A stretch of DNA of 35,150 nucleotides from Neorhizobium huautlense (GTDB lineage: Bacteria > Pseudomonadota > Alphaproteobacteria > Rhizobiales > Rhizobiaceae), in contig NZ_PVBM01000035.1 of NCBI RefSeq assembly GCF_002968575.1, forward strand, positions 1 through 35,150, given 5' to 3'. A program made the position numbers and the translations under genes. The notes under the pieces were generated by a model, which saw only the letters and a list, made by a program, of their open reading frames with translations, had not been told where the DNA came from and did no database searches. This document shows positions 31,550-35,150 of this stretch, one piece after another. The number at the start of each line of letters is the position of its first letter. The first letter of the stretch is position 1.

Positions 31550-32935
31550 GTGGCTGCCGCAGCCTTCATCCTGTCGCCGGACGAGGCGATCCAACGCCTT
31601 TGTCGCGATCTTGTCAGACCGGCCCGTCTTCTCGTCGCCGTTTCCGGCGGCAGCGATTCGACCGGCCTCCTCGTCAGCCTTTCGAAAGCGGCTCGGGAAG
31701 ATGCCGGCATTACCCTTTTTGCCGCGACTGTGGACCATGCCCTCCGACCGGAGTCGGCCGATGAGGCAAAGGCGGTGTTGGCCCTTTGTGTGGATCTTGG
31801 CATTCCCCATGTGACGCGGCGCTGGGAGGGTGCCAAACCCGCCACCGGAGTTTCCGCCGCCGCGCGTGAGGCGCGTTACCGCCTCCTGTTGGAGGTCGCG
31901 GACGAGGTAGACGCCACTGCCATCCTTACCGGTCACACGCTTGACGACCAAGCCGAAACGGTGACGATGCGGGCTGCCCGCAGCGAGGCAGAGGACGGGC
32001 GGGGCCTCGCGGGCATGGCGGAAGCGGTGCTTCTCGATCGACGGCGCTGGCTCGTTCGTCCCTTCCTCAGGACCCGCCGCGCCGACATTCGTGCATGGCT
32101 GGCGTCGCAGGGTCAGGGGTGGATCGAAGATCCCAGCAATCTCGATTCCCATTACGAGCGGGTGAGGGTGCGCGGAAAGCTGACGGGGCAGGGATCGTTT
32201 GATCCGGGCCAGTGGTTGCGGGCGGTGGAGCGGCGAACCAGCTTGTCGGATGCCGCCGCCATGTACTTGCGCGATCATGTGACGATCCGGCATGGGGTGC
32301 TGGCCCGGCTCTCACCGGAAGGGTTGAAGACGGAAGCGGCTTTGCGCCGACACGCGCTCTCCCTGCTCGCCGCGGTTTTAGGAGGCAGAACACACGCACT
32401 CGGCGCCGACAGCTTGGAGCGGGTCATGGCCTTTGTCGAGAGCGGGCAGTCGGGGCGCGTGACGGCCGGGCGGGTGATCTTCGATCTTCGTCGGGACGGC
32501 CTTTATTTCGTTCGCGAAAACCGCGGCATGCTGCCGCTTCATATTCGGCCGAGTGAGGCCGATATATGGGACGGCCGCTACCGGATCGACAACGGATGCC
32601 CTCAAGAGATCGTTGTCGGCCCGACGGCGCCGGATCGGGAGGAGGCATCCACCTTGTTTCCCGATGTACCGCCTGCCATCGCCATGCGGGCCGCCTCGGC
32701 CATGCCGCATATCGAAGCGGCCCTGTCATTTCCGCCCGACGAAAGAAACGGGGAGATCGCAGCCAGTTTGTCCGAAAAGACATCTGCAGCCGGCATAGAT
32801 GTCGAGCCGGTGCTGGCGCCGTTCGACCGTTTTTTGCCGCAGTTTGATCTTAGGCTCGGCAGCGAAATTGCGGTTTTGCTCGGATGCGACGTTTTTCCCC
32901 CGCTGCCAATTAAGGATTCTGCGCGGAAAAGCTAG
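31550..32935 (+). CDS. tilS: tRNA(Ile)-lysidine synthetase
   Basis: TilS attaches lysine to C34 of the tRNA(Ile) with CAU anticodon, switching its decoding from AUG to AUA; it is essential in most bacteria. The protein is 461 residues from a GTG 11 bases after cpoB. The PP-loop ATP motif is SGGSDST (32-38), followed by the family signature VDHALRPESADEAK and GHTLDDQAETV. The C-terminal half is less conserved, as is usual. No better start with a clear ribosome binding site was found. The tilS-ftsH pairing is widespread. Confidence 0.95.
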   Translation: MAAAAFILSPDEAIQRLCRDLVRPARLLVAVSGGSDSTGLLVSLSKAAREDAGITLFAATVDHALRPESADEAKAVLALCVDLGIPHVTRRWEGAKPATGVSAAAREARYRLLLEVADEVDATAILTGHTLDDQAETVTMRAARSEAEDGRGLAGMAEAVLLDRRRWLVRPFLRTRRADIRAWLASQGQGWIEDPSNLDSHYERVRVRGKLTGQGSFDPGQWLRAVERRTSLSDAAAMYLRDHVTIRHGVLARLSPEGLKTEAALRRHALSLLAAVLGGRTHALGADSLERVMAFVESGQSGRVTAGRVIFDLRRDGLYFVRENRGMLPLHIRPSEADIWDGRYRIDNGCPQEIVVGPTAPDREEASTLFPDVPPAIAMRAASAMPHIEAALSFPPDERNGEIAASLSEKTSAAGIDVEPVLAPFDRFLPQFDLRLGSEIAVLLGCDVFPPLPIKDSARKS

Positions 32936-33039
32936 GTGGCGGCTCCGGTTCGCCTTGGCAAGGACTTCCCGCAACCCTATGTTATGCGGCAAGCAAGGCG
33001 GCCGCCTTTAGAGTTGGTCGTCACAGTCCGGGGAGTTCA

Positions 33040-34974
<1,935 letters not shown>

Positions 34975-34995
34975 AGGCAAGGACAGGGATAGAAG

Positions 34996-35030
34996 AAGCT
35001 GCTGCGGGTAGCTCCGCGGCGGCTTTTGTT
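34996..35030 (+). terminator. rho-independent terminator of ftsH, target of the intron
   Basis: AAGCTGCTGCGG (34996-35007) pairs with CCGCGGCGGCTT (35014-35025) around GTAGCT: 12 pairs with two G-T. TTGTT follows. The group II intron begins at the next base, so the T-run may be interrupted by the insertion. Confidence 0.88.
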
Positions 35031-35150
35031 GTGCGCCCAGCATGGGCGCATTCTTGTGGGTGGAAGTCCCACCGTAAGCTGGTCATGGCGAGCGAAGTGA
35101 AGCGCAACTGCGGAAGGGCGACCGACCGTGGGGAGGAAGCGTGGATCGAA
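35031..35150 (+). mobile_element. 5' end of a group II intron (probably bacterial class C)
   Basis: The sequence starts GTGCG, the group II 5' splice-site consensus GUGYG. It then folds as GCGCCCA-GCA-TGGGCGC (35033-35049) and GTGGG-N7-CCCAC (35056-35072). The following part (GTAAGCTGGTCATGGCGAGC, then GTGAAGCGCAACTGCGGAAG) is the domain I sequence I recognise from bacterial retroelement introns that encode a reverse transcriptase/maturase. Only the first 120 bases are in the window; the maturase would lie to the right. Position directly after a terminator stem fits class C, which targets such stems. Confidence 0.82.

Overview
The window is chromosomal DNA of an alphaproteobacterium, almost certainly a member of the Rhizobiaceae (Rhizobium/Agrobacterium/Sinorhizobium group). 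The reasons are the GC-rich coding sequence, the order zapA - 6S RNA - CNNM/CBS protein - 5-formyl-THF cyclo-ligase - YmdB-type phosphoesterase, a DUF4164 gene before zapA, a sulfolipid cluster in the order sqdB-sqdD-sqdC, and a ruvCAB block followed by ybgC-tolQRAB-pal-cpoB-tilS-ftsH. No database search was possible; family names come from motifs, length and context. The exact genus is not claimed.

Layout. 113-1600 (-) is an isolated, AT-richer gene for a HEPN protein resembling the ApeA anti-phage family. 1890-4929 (-) is a tkt-gap unit (pentose phosphate pathway and glycolysis) ending in a strong terminator. 5251-9151 (+) holds DUF4164, zapA, 6S RNA, the CNNM/CBS protein, fau and ymdB. 9291-13207 is a patch of accessory enzymes on both strands: transglutaminase-like, YciI-like, dienelactone hydrolase, exported metallo-beta-lactamase fold and PNPOx-like. 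13376-16158 has yebC (+), a luciferase-like monooxygenase (-) and a degenerate chemoreceptor-like protein (-).

16355-21426 (+) is the ruv block. Two different AbrB-type antitoxin/VapC toxin pairs sit inside it, one between ruvC and ruvA and one between ruvA and ruvB. Each has its own palindromic operator, and the second toxin overlaps ruvB by four bases. A Tat-exported phosphoesterase and a Nudix hydrolase follow ruvB. 21482-22082 encodes an HVA1/DUF2945 protein and an unrecognised partner. 22045-25077 (-) is sqdBDC for the sulfolipid SQDG, with a palindromic repeat between sqdB and sqdD and a PHO-box-like half-site upstream.

25213-31538 (+) is the complete Tol-Pal envelope machine. It has CtrA-like motifs ahead of tolQ and pal and a hairpin terminator between tolB and pal. 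tilS and ftsH follow. At 35031, directly after the ftsH terminator, the sequence changes to the 5' end of a group II intron, which runs off the window. An intron start immediately after a terminator hairpin is the signature of bacterial class C introns.

The most unusual points are the double toxin-antitoxin insertion in the Holliday-junction operon, the candidate HEPN defence gene at the left edge and the terminator-targeting intron at the right edge.
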